This document shows positions 33,778-45,954 of a stretch of 64,000 nt of DNA, in pieces. The notes under the pieces are model-generated. The model was given only the letters and a program-made list of their open reading frames with translations. It had not been told where the DNA came from and made no database searches. Both the position numbers and the translations under genes were made by a program. The stretch is from Diploscapter coronatus. Lineage: Eukaryota; Nematoda; Chromadorea; Rhabditida; Rhabditidae. Within the stretch, counting starts at the first letter, position 1; each line of letters begins with the position of its first letter. The stretch is from positions 12,733,201 through 12,797,200 of the forward strand of contig OZ038422.1 of NCBI GenBank assembly GCA_964036155.1, in the 5' to 3' direction.

Positions 33778-35238
33778 ACTTTCGAAACAAACGCTCTAAC
33801 AATAGATGGGTTGATACAATATGTAAGTGATTTATCACTAAAATTTGATCAATACACAACTTTATTTTCTATCTCAAAATATCGTAAATCGCATCTAGCT
33901 GGCGTAATTAATCACTCTTTACCATCTGTCTTTCAAGTTCTCATGAAATTTGAATGTTTTCTTTTTTTATATATATAAAGATTGTACTTATGATTCAGTC
34001 ATATTACGATGAGAGAAAGAAATTTAACTCGAGCTATTTGCTGAATGGCGAATCATGCATGTGGGTTACCATATCTTCTGAATATAGCGATCTTTTTTGG
34101 GACGTAGGGGACTCCGTGTGGGATCCGTTTTTGATACGGTATTCAAATTTTCAACCTTAAACTCAATTCGTAACTTTAGAATACATTATTACTCAAATGA
34201 GTTTTCAATGTCTACGAGATATCATTTATGCCCAAATGGGACGATTCAAATTGACGTGCCGATTAAGCTCATTTCCGAGTGCAAACAGGTAAATAGTTTA
34301 AGTTTAATTAATCTTTTCCTTAAAATTTAGACCGACTATAACTATCCTGAAGATAAATATTCCTGCGATTACATATTTACGAATTTCGGTGAACTAAATA
34401 ATGATGTGGGATGGGAAAGTTAGCGTTAATAATTCATTTTTAAATTAGATGTTATAATAGCTTAAATTTAGTGGATATTGTAAAAGACAAGCGATTAGAG
34501 CAAACAGACGATCATATTTGGCTGCGAAGTCAGTTCGTCTATGGAACTCATTTGGAGAACGATGTTATGGTCGATAGCTTTACATTTCGCGACGAGGAAT
34601 CCAATGATCGACAGGCTTTATTCCCGAGATTAAGCCTTCAAACTGAAATTCAAAGACTGGATAAAAAGGCTTTTGGTCTAATTGTTCTGCCGATTTATGG
34701 CAAGCTAAAAATACATCTTTAAATTAAATAAAACATTTTAGTGATAGCAATTTGCGATATGTTCTTGTTCGTTCTATCTACAAAACTAGCAGAACAAACA
34801 TTAATGTTACCCATCTATTTCTGGAACATACAATACCTGAAGTTCTCGAATACCATTGATTATATGCCTTTCATAGGTAAGCTTTAAAAATTTCGATTTT
34901 TGAGGTAACAATACGAATCGGTAAAATATAATATTATTCAAGACAGGTGCATAGTGTTACGATATTATTCTTCGATTTTTAAAGTAATTGTAACTTCAGG
35001 CCGAGTTTTCTACAGTAGACTGTATTCCGCATTAACCTGTTGCATGATTCAATTGGCATTGTTAGTCTATTGCAGTCAGAAGAAAAATAGAACAGATGAA
35101 AATTCGCGTTTCTTGGAAATCGTGGCGTCACTTTCTTGCAGCAAAGTCTATCGATTGGTCTTTGTCATGCTTACAACAACCTTCTTTTTCATTTCTCTCT
35201 CATTCTCCCTGGATCACCCGTTTAATTTTCTTATTTGA
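33778..35238 (+). CDS. divergent Cys-loop ligand-gated ion channel subunit (5' end incomplete)
   Basis: Seven exons keep phase: 33778-33822, 33981-34138, 34180-34288, 34331-34418, 34472-34699, 34742-34876 and 34943-35238. The extracellular domain shows the first strand (IQYIVLMIQSYYDERK), a WDP motif and a true 13-residue Cys-loop, from C in SECKQTDY to C in EDKYSCDY with YPED inside. TM1 carries LPIY as in the family. Later hydrophobic segments end with VYRLVFVMLTTTFFFISL, the TM4 position. The TM2 region does not show a standard pore-lining sequence, so ion selectivity cannot be assigned. One intron (from 34700) uses a GC donor. The start codon and signal peptide are not identified. Confidence 0.72.
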
Positions 35239-35747
35239 ATAAATTATTTTCTAATTATTTAAAGTGAATAATATGCATTGTTAATGATCGATAACTTGAG
35301 ACATTGCAAATGATGCATAAATTCGAATCTGCCAAATGCATTGCGTAATATCAAATAGTTGTTAAAGTTAATGCTCCTTGAATCGATGAAATGTCGTCTA
35401 GTCGTTTGCAAACAACGTGCTAATTTTCATCAGTAAATTTTCATCACTTTTATTTTGTCTCAAATAATCGGTCATTAGCAATATTTTTGGTCTCTACAAC
35501 ACATCATTGCATCGATTGTTAAACGCAGTATATCTTCGTCTGCTTCGCTCTCCTCTCCTCTTTTCTTTCGCTATCTCTCCGCTAGTCACACCGACACTTA
35601 TGTATGCCCCAATATGCTATATCAAATGGTTTTTCATACATGTTATTATCTCGCTCCTCTGTTACGAAATTCGTTAGCTTTATCATTTGAAATATCGATT
35701 TTGCAGAGTTTTCAAATTTGGTTTGAAGCACGGAAAACCGCCTCACG
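35239..35747. other. intergenic region and 5' flank of the TMBIM gene
   Basis: It contains the channel 3' end (AATAAA near 35237), AT-rich sequence and a pyrimidine-rich block at 35535-35580 before the TMBIM start. A TTGCAG acceptor-like site at about 35701-35706 may receive a leader or a 5' exon. No other gene is seen. Confidence 0.45.
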
Positions 35748-38700
35748 ATGAGCACGGCAATTCGTATGCCGAAGGACGACGCTGAGGTTGGAATTTACAA
35801 ATTCTAACGATAACGTCATAACCTCATAGTTGAACTTTAATGACGTCATTTGACGCTATTTAATTGTTCGAATTAGAAATGGCTGAATTGTATCGACTGA
35901 CGTCATAATTTATATGTTTATTGCCACTTAATCTCGAACTTTAAATGGAGAGAAAATCAAATTTCCAGGTCGGACTTTTGCACGACCAAGATGACTCTGA
36001 TCACGATACTTCGCCTATGCTGAACTCGGGACAGAGCAATACTTCGAGGTAGAAATTGGAATAAATTTAAAACTGCTTAAAAATGTTAAATTAGCGTAAA
36101 ATTTCAATTTTGATTAGTTTTTTTTTCAGAAACGAGTCTATGTGGCCCAAGGATATGATCGGTCGAAATCTGGGCGCAAAAATGGGTACGGTTGCATCGG
36201 AGAAGATCTCTATCAGAATGGGTACGAATATATGAAATCTTGCTTACTTTGGTTATATGAAATCCCTTTATTCTATTTTTTATTTCAGCCTTCCTGCGCA
36301 AAGTGTTCGGCATTCTGTCGTTCCAAGTCATCTATACTATCGCCATCTGTGTGGCACTATACAAGACCCCCGGACTGCAGAGTTTCATCCTTCACAAGTT
36401 AGTTTAAATGTTTAAATCTTTATTCCGAGGTGCAGGATCAAATAATTACAAAAAACTCAATTAATCATGTTATGAACCCAAAAATACAAGTTGCCGAGTC
36501 TTGTCTTTTAGTTTTGTCGGAGGTCTTTTGTTTCTATACAAGATGCTCCCGTTGTTCTTCGTTGATGTACACGGGGGGTGGGAGGAGACATTTTGAAGCT
36601 GCACTTGTGCTGTTCCCAGTCAGCGATATTCTCGATCCAACCCTGTTGTAGGCGTGCGGTGGGGTTGAATTTGAGGCTCCAGAGGCCCCGCCCACGCAAT
36701 TCCCTCTTCTGAAATTGTACTCATGGTTGCTTTAGAATTTCGAGGAAAACTCATTTTTAAGCTCAAAGTTTAGTTTAACCCAAAAGCTAAATGATTTATG
36801 GACATGGTACCTGGTCGCATCCAAAATAGTCCCTGAACCAGGGGCGGGAGGCTCGTAATCATCGGTGTAATATTCAGTCTGACCATCCTCACCGTATCTA
36901 ATTGGGTCACTAAAATCTAGATGTTTAGAGATAGGGGGCTTAAATGTACCGTAATAGATAATCTTCGACGATTGTAGCAAATTGGTCCGCTGATAAGTGA
37001 CCGTTATCAGAAACGTCGAGTTCCCGGAAGACTTTTTCCGCGAGTTCGTCAGTGAAATCGCCAAATTCTTTTGCGATGTACTAAGATTTTATTCCTCCGA
37101 AAGTTTAGAAAAATTTCAGTTACTTTGAATTCGTTTTCGGTAATGACCCCATTCCCATCCTGATCGAATATTTCGAAGCATTCTCGAATCAATTCTTCGT
37201 TCGTCGATTTCACGATTGACTGGGATTTTTTCATGCACGCGCAGAACTCTTCAAAGTCGATTTCACCGTTGCCATCTGCGTCCACCTAAAGTTGATTATT
37301 TTGAAAAACCTATGATTTGACTTCGGATTTAGGTACTTGCAATTAGAACAAAGAATTATAGGGACGGGTTCCGCTGCTAATCAAAATTCTTCTGTAGAAA
37401 ATTGATACAGAATGGGGTTCAAAATGACATTTGGGGGAATATTTCAGCTTTAGTACTGATTAGGTGTGAAGAGTCTATGGTTTTTCTAAAAACCGACCTC
37501 CTTAATAACATTATCAATTTCGGCCTGATTGGCGTGCATGCCTATCGACATCATTGCTTGTTTCAACTCTTCGTTTCCAATTGCTCCAGACCCGTCCGTG
37601 TCAAACATATTGAATAGTTGACGGTATTCTTTGAGCTCCTTCCTTAAACAATATTTCAAGCTTTTGAAAGGCTGATCTTCATTAAAAATTGGTTGGAAAA
37701 TATGATACTTCTTATTGGAAAACACCTTATGGAAGGGTTGATCTTCATGGACGATTTTAAAGAAAATGCTATTGTTCGTACCTAGTATAAACCTGACTAT
37801 TACTGGGATGATGGTCTGGTTGTGAGTGTAGCGAATTTACGGTTCCTCTGGATGAAGTCGAGATTTTCCGACCTCCACTCGACGGTTTGGCCTGCCGCTC
37901 TATTTGTCGCGCTACGCCGATCTTTGCGGATCGCATTTTTTCTAAAATTTGAAAAAAAAATAGTTACAATTCAAAAATTCATCACTAAAATTTAGAAAAG
38001 TTTCCTCGAAAGAAGCTCCACGAAAATCGATAATCTCCTAATTTGATTTCAGCTTGTTTTGACAATTTATCCAGCATAGAAACTCTACCTTCTTTTGCAG
38101 CGAGAGAGAGGAGAGTAATTTGATAACGTTTCAGAGAGGGTAAAATTGGATTTAAATTAAGATATTTGGAATCTAAAGGCAAGAGTTATGAAAGTCAAAT
38201 GATAGGGAAAGGAGGAAATAGTTAGTGCTTGAATCGATAGTTAGCGTGGAATGCCTAATTAGTGGAAAGGAGGTCGGGCTAAAATGCAATTACCAAAACA
38301 GAACTTTAGATATGTGACGTAAAATATAGATTATTTAAATTTAAAAAGCCGCTTTTTAATATAATTTCCTAATTTTTTATCTGAGGATCGTATAATAAGA
38401 AAATAACTGAATTATAAAACATTTTTAAAGTAAAATATCGATATGTTAAAAGTTAGAAAATATAAAAAAAAAAAAAAAAAATTATTTTATGTGCAAAAAT
38501 GTGTGCGGGAATTTCTAGCGATTGGAATAAACAAAGATAGGATTAGTAAAAAGAGGGGCGTGTGGGAGGGGCTCTTTTCCGAAGAGAAGAACACGACAAA
38601 AAGACGAAAATCGATAATTATAAGACGCAGAGAATGAAAAGCTCCTTATTGTATTAAAAATTGACTAATCATTCGCGAAATCCTTAAATCTTTTTTCTAG

Positions 38701-41700
38701 AAGGGATTTCTGAAATCCCTCTATAAGGATTCCAGATTAATTTTCCAAAAATCGATTTGAGAAGACAATTTTTAAGTCTGAGTCTTCCCAATTTTATATG
38801 CATGAGAGAACTTGTGAAAACTCACTACTTTCAACTAGACAATCATACGAAAGCGCACATATAGCAGCAATTTTTCACGCCCTGTAAAATAGGAAAACAT
38901 GAAAATAAAAGTGCTGGATTCAACGTAATCAGAATCGAAAAGGGATAAACAAAATGTTATCTTTACGCTTTTTCCCTTGCACGAGTTAATTAGTTCACAA
39001 GTAGCAGAATTTTCCCAGAAGATTTATGAAAATCCCTGGTACTTTGAAAATTTCAACTTTTCGAGAGAAAGCAAAGCGTCTTGAGACTTTAGGAGATGAG
39101 AAAAAGCTGATCTTCGCCGAAAATTAGAAATTTTGAGAGGATTTACAAAACATTTGATAAGAAAAACTGATCCTCATTTAAAACAGATTCTCTGTAATAT
39201 TCGACGATCTCAAGGAAGAGACCGGACCAGAGGCTTAAAATGCGTTTTGAAGGGGTATTTGAGTGTTTTCTACCTATATTCGACCTGGAGAACACGATTT
39301 TGGGGTTTTTTCCCGGAGTTTTCACGTCCAGGTTCGGGTATCGGGTCCGGGGGTCAAAATTCAAAAGTCAGCCTAATACCCCGAAACTTATATCATATTG
39401 TTCAGTTCGATGAGCTGAGTCGATTCGTGCAAATATTTTCCGAATTTGACCTTCTTGTCACAAGTTACGGCTAAAAGCAGTGCAAAAACGCCAGAAATAT
39501 GGGGTCCTCAATAGGAAAGTCAACTTTTCTCATCTATTTCTGAATATTACCTCCCAGTTTTTTCACACAATAATCTGCGAGTCCTGCTCATTCTAATCGA
39601 ATAAAAAAATCCGGAATTGAGATACACCGATTGACCGAAAAAACGATCCGAAGTTGGAACGGAAAAATCGGATTTTCGAAAATGTGTATGAAAAAATTCA
39701 AAATGTATATAGATCGATAGAGCTCATCAAGCTGAGCAACTTTTGTGAAGACACCTCATGGTTATCTCTTATGGTATGCGTGTTATGGAGGTTTGAATGG
39801 GTCTAACTATGAAAATGACACAAATTTTCAAAAATTCATAACTTTTGTAAAATAAAACCAAATTGAAAGATCTTTTCGAGATATAGTAGTTGAAGGACAA
39901 TACTTCATTTTTGCTTCCTAGAGTATCACGCTACCACTTTATCATGTTATCATATGGGTCCATGGTACACCACCCATATGGTACCCGAGTAGTACTATAC
40001 CAAGATGGGTATCAATCGACTCAAAATTGACTGAAGAGTAATATTCGAGTCCATTTCTATCATTTTAAGTAAGTGGTTTCATTATACCACCATCGTAATT
40101 GGTCATAATCACTTGCTGAAAAAGACCAAAAATGGAGTACCTTTAAATGACCATAAAAGACGATAGACTAGTTCCTTTTTCAAATGGTTTTCAATATATT
40201 AGTCAGCTCGATAAGGGCTTTCGTTTGGTATATAACATGATGGGTCTTTGTTAAAATGGTAACTTGACCCATATGAGCCTCGACCTCTAGGAGGTGAATT
40301 ACCATTTGGTAGAAAGACCTATAATATTGTATACCATTCGAAAGCCAATGAAAAACTGAGTGTAATGCTGAAAACCGCTTGAAAAATGGTCCAGTGTATC
40401 AATTTTTATGAGGAAATGAAGTTCTGGTCAAATTGAATAGTAAACTTGGGAACGTTTTTGATCATAAATCTCGATGCACCAATCCGTTTTTCAAGCGGTT
40501 TTCGATATTATACTTAGTTTTTCACTGGCTTTCGAATGGTATATAACATGACTGGTCCCGATTATATTTTAAAAACCGGTCTGGTACCCTCCGGAACCAG
40601 TACCGGAAAGTTCCGGAATATAGATATTACCCCCTAAATTTTATTTAGAATCATAATTTAAGCGTCAGGAATCATTTTTAATACAAAATTAAACGAATTG
40701 ACTTACACCGATGGTGAGAAATAAATTTTTGAAAAAATACCTTGTTTTTCAGTTTTTCCTGAATATCTCATTCCGGAATGGAAATTTCATCGAGGTGTCT
40801 TCACAAAAGTTGCTCAGTTTTTCGAGCTCTATCGAATGATATATGATTTGGGGGTCTAACTCAAAAATTCGAAAAATCGAAATTTTCAAATCCAACTTCG
40901 GATCGTTTTTTCGGTCAATCGGTGTATCTCAATTCCGGATTTTTTTATTCAATTAGAATGAGCAGGACTCGCAGATTATTGTGTGAAAAAACTGGGAGGT
41001 AATATCCAGAAAGAAATGAGAAAAGTTGACTTTCCTATGAAGGACCCCGTATTTTTGGCATTTTTGCACTGCTTTTAGCCGTAACTTGTGATAAGAAGGT
41101 CAAATTCGGAAAATATTTGCACGAATCGACTCAGCTCATCGAACTAAACAATATGATATAGGTTTTGGGATATAAGAATGACTTTTGAAATTTGACCCCC
41201 GGACCCGGTACCCGAACCTGGACGTGAAAACTCCGGGAAAAAGCCCCAAAATCGTGTTCTCCAGCTCGAATATAGATAGGAAACACTCAAATAACCCTTC
41301 AGAACTCATTTTAAGTTTCTGGTCCGAACAGTTTCGAGGATTACGGAGAATCTGTTTTAAAAGCTCAAAGTTTCAAGTAAAATGATGATAAGTTTCGGTG
41401 CATGGCCGATTTATAAACCTTCGGAAAATGCGACGCTAAAAAGGTAGGAAATGGACTTCCGGAGAGGATTTTGCTAGATAGTACCTGGATTTGAGATGCC
41501 CTAAAGATACTGAAAACGTGGTCTCGAAAACAAAATTTGTACCGAATATTGACGCAAAAGATAAGCGACTTTGTATGAAGTCATTTTTTCGCAATTTCGC
41601 GATTAATTTTAGACTTGTATTTTCTTGTGTGGGGGATTTGGTTAAGCCTTCGTTGTGAGATAATATGCTTTGGCGACAACACATCGGGGTGAAAATTGTT

Positions 41701-42887
41701 AAATTCTCTGCAAAAAAACTTACGAAATGACGCCATTTTTACATCAGCACCCTAATAGTTGATTTCCGGCTTAGAAACTAGAAAACGTGTTAGAGTTCAA
41801 GTGAATCATATATCTGGAACTTGGAAGAGAATACAATTTTAGGGAATATATAAGTATTTTTTTCTTGCAACTAACCTAATTCTTATAACGAATCAGTATT
41901 GATAAAGAGGAAAAAGTAGGGGCAAATTTTTCATATGAATAGTATTCGAGCCTTATGAAATATATTCCAAGAAAACAAAACCTATTAATTTAATTTAATT
42001 TAAAGAAAATAGGAAAAAAAGAATAAATAAAGATGGGAAATTTTAGTGCCTGGGTCTTGCTGCCCCTCCTGTTCGCCTCGCTGGGTCTGTTGCTGGCGAT
42101 GCATTTTCACGCGAGGAATGTGCCCACCAACTACTTGCTTCTCATCGGATTCACCACCGTACAGGCGCTCACTCTGGGATGCGTCGGTAAGAGAGGGGGT
42201 TTATGGGGGATCTCAAAGATCAAACAAACAAACAAAAAAAAAGCCGATCTTCATCGTTATAGAATTTTTTTTTTTTTATAAAAAATAATGATCAACTTTT
42301 TCATCAAATGAGAAATAGATAAAATCCCTATTTCAGTTTCGATGTACAAGCTGCACTCGATCCTGGAAGCCGCTTGCCTTACAGCCGTCATCGTGGTCGC
42401 CCTGTTCTTCTACACGCTGCAGAGTCGTCGCGACTTCGTCAAGGGCTATGCGCTGTCCTTCTCCCTCTTGAGTGTCCTATTGATGGCTTCCATGTTTCAG
42501 GTGAAAATATTCTCATTTTTATTCAGATAAGGTTGATTTTCATGAATATTATTTTTATATTCTTTGATGGGAAAAAACTGATATTCATCAAATTCAGATT
42601 CTATATATATATTGAAGATCCGACTTTCTATTGTAGGAAAAGCTGATCTTCGTGAATTTTTAGATGCAAGTTCAAATATTTAGATCTTCTTCATGTCTCC
42701 GAAATTTAACTTCTTCATCTCTGTGTTCGGAGCTGGTCTGTTCTGCGTGTTCCTTATCATCGACATGGACATCATCATGCACGGCGTATCCCCTGAAGAT
42801 TACATCCTTGCCTGCGTTACGCTCTACTTGGATGTGATCAATCTGTTCATTCATCTCCTTCAAATCATCGGCGAAGCCAATCGATAG
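35748..42887 (+). CDS. TMBIM/lifeguard (Bax inhibitor-1 superfamily) membrane protein
   Basis: A seven-helix Ca2+-leak or anti-apoptotic protein of ER, Golgi or plasma membrane. Seven exons (35748-35786, 35969-36048, 36130-36221, 36289-36397, 42047-42186, 42337-42500, 42684-42887) total 828 nt, an exact 275-residue frame. After an acidic cytoplasmic N-terminus come [65 protein letters not shown] and the family's C-terminal signature ([20 protein letters not shown]) with [14 protein letters not shown]. Intron 4 is 5.65 kb; its acceptor TTTTAG|TGCC restores the family sequence SFILHNAWV. An ATG at 42033 just upstream of exon 5 could seed a short 5'-truncated product. The intron contains an opposite-strand gene and a 2.2 kb foldback. 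Confidence 0.92.
36534..37936 (-). CDS. calmodulin-like EF-hand protein nested in the TMBIM intron
   Basis: A four-EF-hand protein read opposite to its host gene. The basic N-terminus ([20 protein letters not shown]) precedes EF1 [14 protein letters not shown]2 [14 protein letters not shown]3 [12 protein letters not shown] and EF4 [12 protein letters not shown]. The first three have full Ca2+ ligands. EF4 ends in Gln instead of Glu, so it is probably weak or silent. Linkers such as [12 protein letters not shown] and [10 protein letters not shown] match calmodulin or troponin C. Beyond EF4, further exons stay open through [20 protein letters not shown] and a Ser/Asn/Pro-rich tail ending EEQREHLV, making it longer than calmodulin. 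Probably a calmodulin-related sensor; the target is unknown. Confidence 0.82.
39177..41362. repeat. 2.2 kb foldback repeat with ~600 bp inverted arms
   Basis: The left arm (about 39177-39770) and right arm (about 40790-41362) are long reverse complements with few mismatches. Each begins near TTTAAAACAGATTCTC and contains blocks such as GGTCAATCGGTGTATCTC (right arm) and GCAACTTTTGTGAAGACACC (left arm). The roughly 1 kb interior has secondary direct and inverted repeats, for example around 40170-40260, 40320-40400 and 40480-40560. No transposase or reverse transcriptase frame is visible; frames inside the arms are not mutually conserved as proteins. It lies inside the TMBIM intron, downstream of the nested EF-hand gene. 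Confidence 0.85.
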
Positions 42888-44084
42888 ATCTTTTTCTTAT
42901 CACTATTTCATCATTTTATCAGTAAGTCAATGATTAGATATGATAAGTTATCACAATAATCTCCTCTTCTCCTTTCTTATACTATTTTCTGTTCAATTTT
43001 TTGGACTTTTCATGCGGTGAAAATCAAAAGACTTTATTCGAAAACATGATTTAGTCGCGGGGTGCCAACTGGGTATGATTTTCTCTAGGAAAAACGATAG
43101 ACATGTAAATATGCCAATTTATACCGCAATTTTATCGAGTCTGTGATTCTAATTCCCAAATAGAGTTGTGTTAATGAACTAAAAATAAACTCGTTCAACC
43201 TGAAATTCAAGTGTTTGTCTGTGAAATTTGACCTAATTTCAATATCTAACGTGAAAAGTGGCAGCTTTGCAGAGTTTGTAACTTTTGCAAGAGTGCAGCA
43301 TACTTTTTCTACAATTATCTTACTCGTGTCGGATCAGTCGTGTTTTCCAACATCCGACGGGAAGCCAGATTCCGGCCTTTGGACCAACTGCTCTCAGAGT
43401 CAGTTGTCTGAGTCTTTAATCTCTTCTTTCCAGCACTATTTTTCTTCCTCTATCTTTTATTTCTCTTTAATTTAAATGCTATCTTTCTTTCTCTCCATCT
43501 TTTCCCTCTCAATTTGCTGTACTATCTTCCGCTTTTTTTCTCTTCCAATCAACACCAAATCTCTGGCCGTTGGGTCAGAGCATCTCGTTTCGAGCTGCTA
43601 ATTCGTTTTCCACACTTCGTCCCATTTCAGACTCAGTGACAAATATTTCAGGCTAATGATGTGCAATTTTCCTAATTTTATCTCTTATCATCAATTTTGA
43701 TCACTTTATTATACATCTTATCACAATTCTTATCATTTTATCGTAATCTGTAAAAATTCGATGATTTATGACCATCTTATCACCAATCATTATGAGTCTT
43801 ATCAATTTGTTATCAATTGAAAGGTTCATAATGTTGGCAGCTGTCACAAATCCCCAAATCTTTCATTTATCCAGGGCTTTATCTCCCTGTTATCTACCTT
43901 TAATCCATCGTCTGTTCATTCATCCATCATATCACACTTCGCATATATCCGAGCTCATATCTTCTCTTGCAAATTCAAATCTTGCTAAATCTCAGAAATT
44001 AGCTCGATTTAAACATTGTCGTCGTTAGCCTTCTGAATGCCCTGACATCACGACATTACCCGTCTTCTGAATCATCGAACGTCA
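42888..44084. other. intergenic region between TMBIM and the tetraspanin
   Basis: TMBIM 3' UTR sequence with AATAAA near 43184, then AT- and pyrimidine-rich DNA with repeated TTATCA words at 43680-43820. No coding pattern is seen. The final part presumably holds the tetraspanin promoter and leader. Confidence 0.45.
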
Positions 44085-45954
44085 ATGGTGGCCCTCTCAT
44101 GCACCGCTAGGACTTTGAAATTCTCGCTATTAGTGTTTAATCTCGTATTTTTGGTAAGTAAATTAAAATTTTTGAAAATTCTTGCAAATTCATCAAATTT
44201 CACTGGCTCTTTGTTTTCTGAGTTTCAAATTACTTGTTTTCAGTGAAGTACAACTTTTACACATTGAAAACAGTTAGCTTCATCAGTAATCCTCAAGCTT
44301 TTCGCCTTTTTATGGAAATGTATCCTCTCATTTCGAATGCTCGTGCTTTATCTAATTGTTGTCGATTTCCCTCGGGGAATTGCCGTTGCGTGTCAAATTC
44401 TGAGCGAATTTTCTCAGCGGTCACTTCAAATACGTCAAAGGCAATCATGTTAATATTGATTTTCTTGGGAAAAATTTAAATAAAAACATTCCCTTTAAAA
44501 ATAATATACTTAAGAAGTGAAATAATGCAACAACTTTACTATATTATTTTCTAAAGAAGTTGTGAGATGATATAAAAAGATTTTAAAAATATAAATTTTA
44601 GTTATGCGGCCTCATTTGTGTTGGAATCGGAGTCTGGCTTGTTTTAGACAAATATGCCATTGATAATCTCGCAAGTGCGACGGCTAAAGTCGTTAAGGGA
44701 TACGATGAAAATGAAGGATTGAGAGATTTGGTAGAACTTATTAAGTCCTAAATCTAAAGATATATTTTAGAGCATAAAACTTGCCAATATTTTCGATATA
44801 AAAATCTCAATTTATAAATTTTAGGCCACAAAACCAACCGCTGTAAGGCAGATTGGATATATTTTACTCGTTGGCGGGTTGGTTGTCATTTTTGTGGCAT
44901 TTTTGGGATGTTGCGGAGCAGCTAAAGAATGGAGACCTCTACTTTGTTGCTACGCTTCGTGCCTTATGCTAATTTTGGCCATGGAGATAGCAGCGGCTAT
45001 TTATGCCGTCATGCATAGTCATATGGTATTTTTTTTTTTTTTAAATAGTTATGTTTTAAATTTACTTGTTCTAATTTTTAATTTCAGTTCGAAAATGACT
45101 TCCGAGATATACTCCGTTCAACGCTAAAAATGTACAATGGTACCGATAAACTAGGGAAATCTAACTCCGAATCGGATTCTATGTTGGTGAAAACCGCCTG
45201 GGATAAGATAATGCAAGAGAAAAAATGCTGTGGGGTGGATTCAGCGATAGGAGAATTCAATCAGAGTGGGTGGTATCAGGTGGGTTTTTCTAGTACAAAT
45301 TGATAATAAAAGTGGTGTCTTTGGTTTAGATTACCAGAGGCGAGCATGATTTCCCGCCCGCTTGCTGTCCTCCAGATAAATTAGGAAGGAAGTTACCACA
45401 TTGTCCAAAATTACTGCGATACTTCGAGGTAAATAAAAAAAATTACGCATGAATATCGTAGATTTGTGGTTGTTTGCTTCAGGGCTGCTATAAAAAGATA
45501 GAAGAATCGTTCCGTGAAGTGGTTAGTCAGTTCAAAATGGTCGCATGGGTTATATTCCTGTTTTGTCTCATTCAGGTGATTATTTAGTCAAACACCCTGG
45601 CTTATTTTGTGAACTTGTAATTTAAGGTTGTCGGTATTATCGTTGGCTTTTGGCTGTGCGATACTATTACGCCTGAGGATGACGTATATTAGTCCTGTAT
45701 TTATTTTATTGTACGGAGTTTCATATATTCTTTGAAACATCATTTTAATTTTAATTTAGGGATGTATAACGCCACTTTATCGAGAAGAAAAGCTAAAATA
45801 TTCCGCGATTTTAGGAGTTCTCATTATTCTAACACTTACTAAGGCAATCATATCTTAATCATATTAGTTTTACTTTAAGTTTCAGGTAATCGGTATTCTA
45901 ATGGCAGCCGTATTATTCCATCGCATAAAAGTCGAAATGTTGTATTATTATTGA
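44085..45954 (+). CDS. tetraspanin with two alternative 3' ends
   Basis: A four-pass membrane organiser. The shared exons are 44085-44153, 44602-44730, 44825-45025, 45088-45279 and 45330-45428. They encode TM1 (LVFLLCGLICVGIGVWL), TM2 (GYILLVGGLVVIFVAFLG), TM3, and the large loop with EKKCCGV and PPACCPP motifs. Two competing terminal exon pairs follow. Pair A is 45483-45575 plus 45627-45692 (282 aa in all, ending ITPEDDVY). Pair B is 45760-45843 plus 45886-45954 (280 aa, ending KVEMLYYY). Each starts with the loop's last Gly-Cys in the same phase and encodes TM4. Pair B needs a GC donor (AAG|GCAATC); if that is not used, B stops after KAIIS. Subfamily not assigned. Confidence 0.88.

Noticed and set aside
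39133..39474. 113-codon open frame in the left arm of the big foldback
   Set aside because: It has no domain, its composition is not protein-like, and the opposite arm does not preserve it; it is repeat DNA.
42033..42281. Possible separate gene starting [10 protein letters not shown]
   Set aside because: Splicing at TTTTAG|TGCC (42047) joins 36397 in phase and restores the TMBIM family sequence SFILHNAWV, with an exact 828 nt total, so this is an exon of the TMBIM gene; the ATG may only give a minor form.
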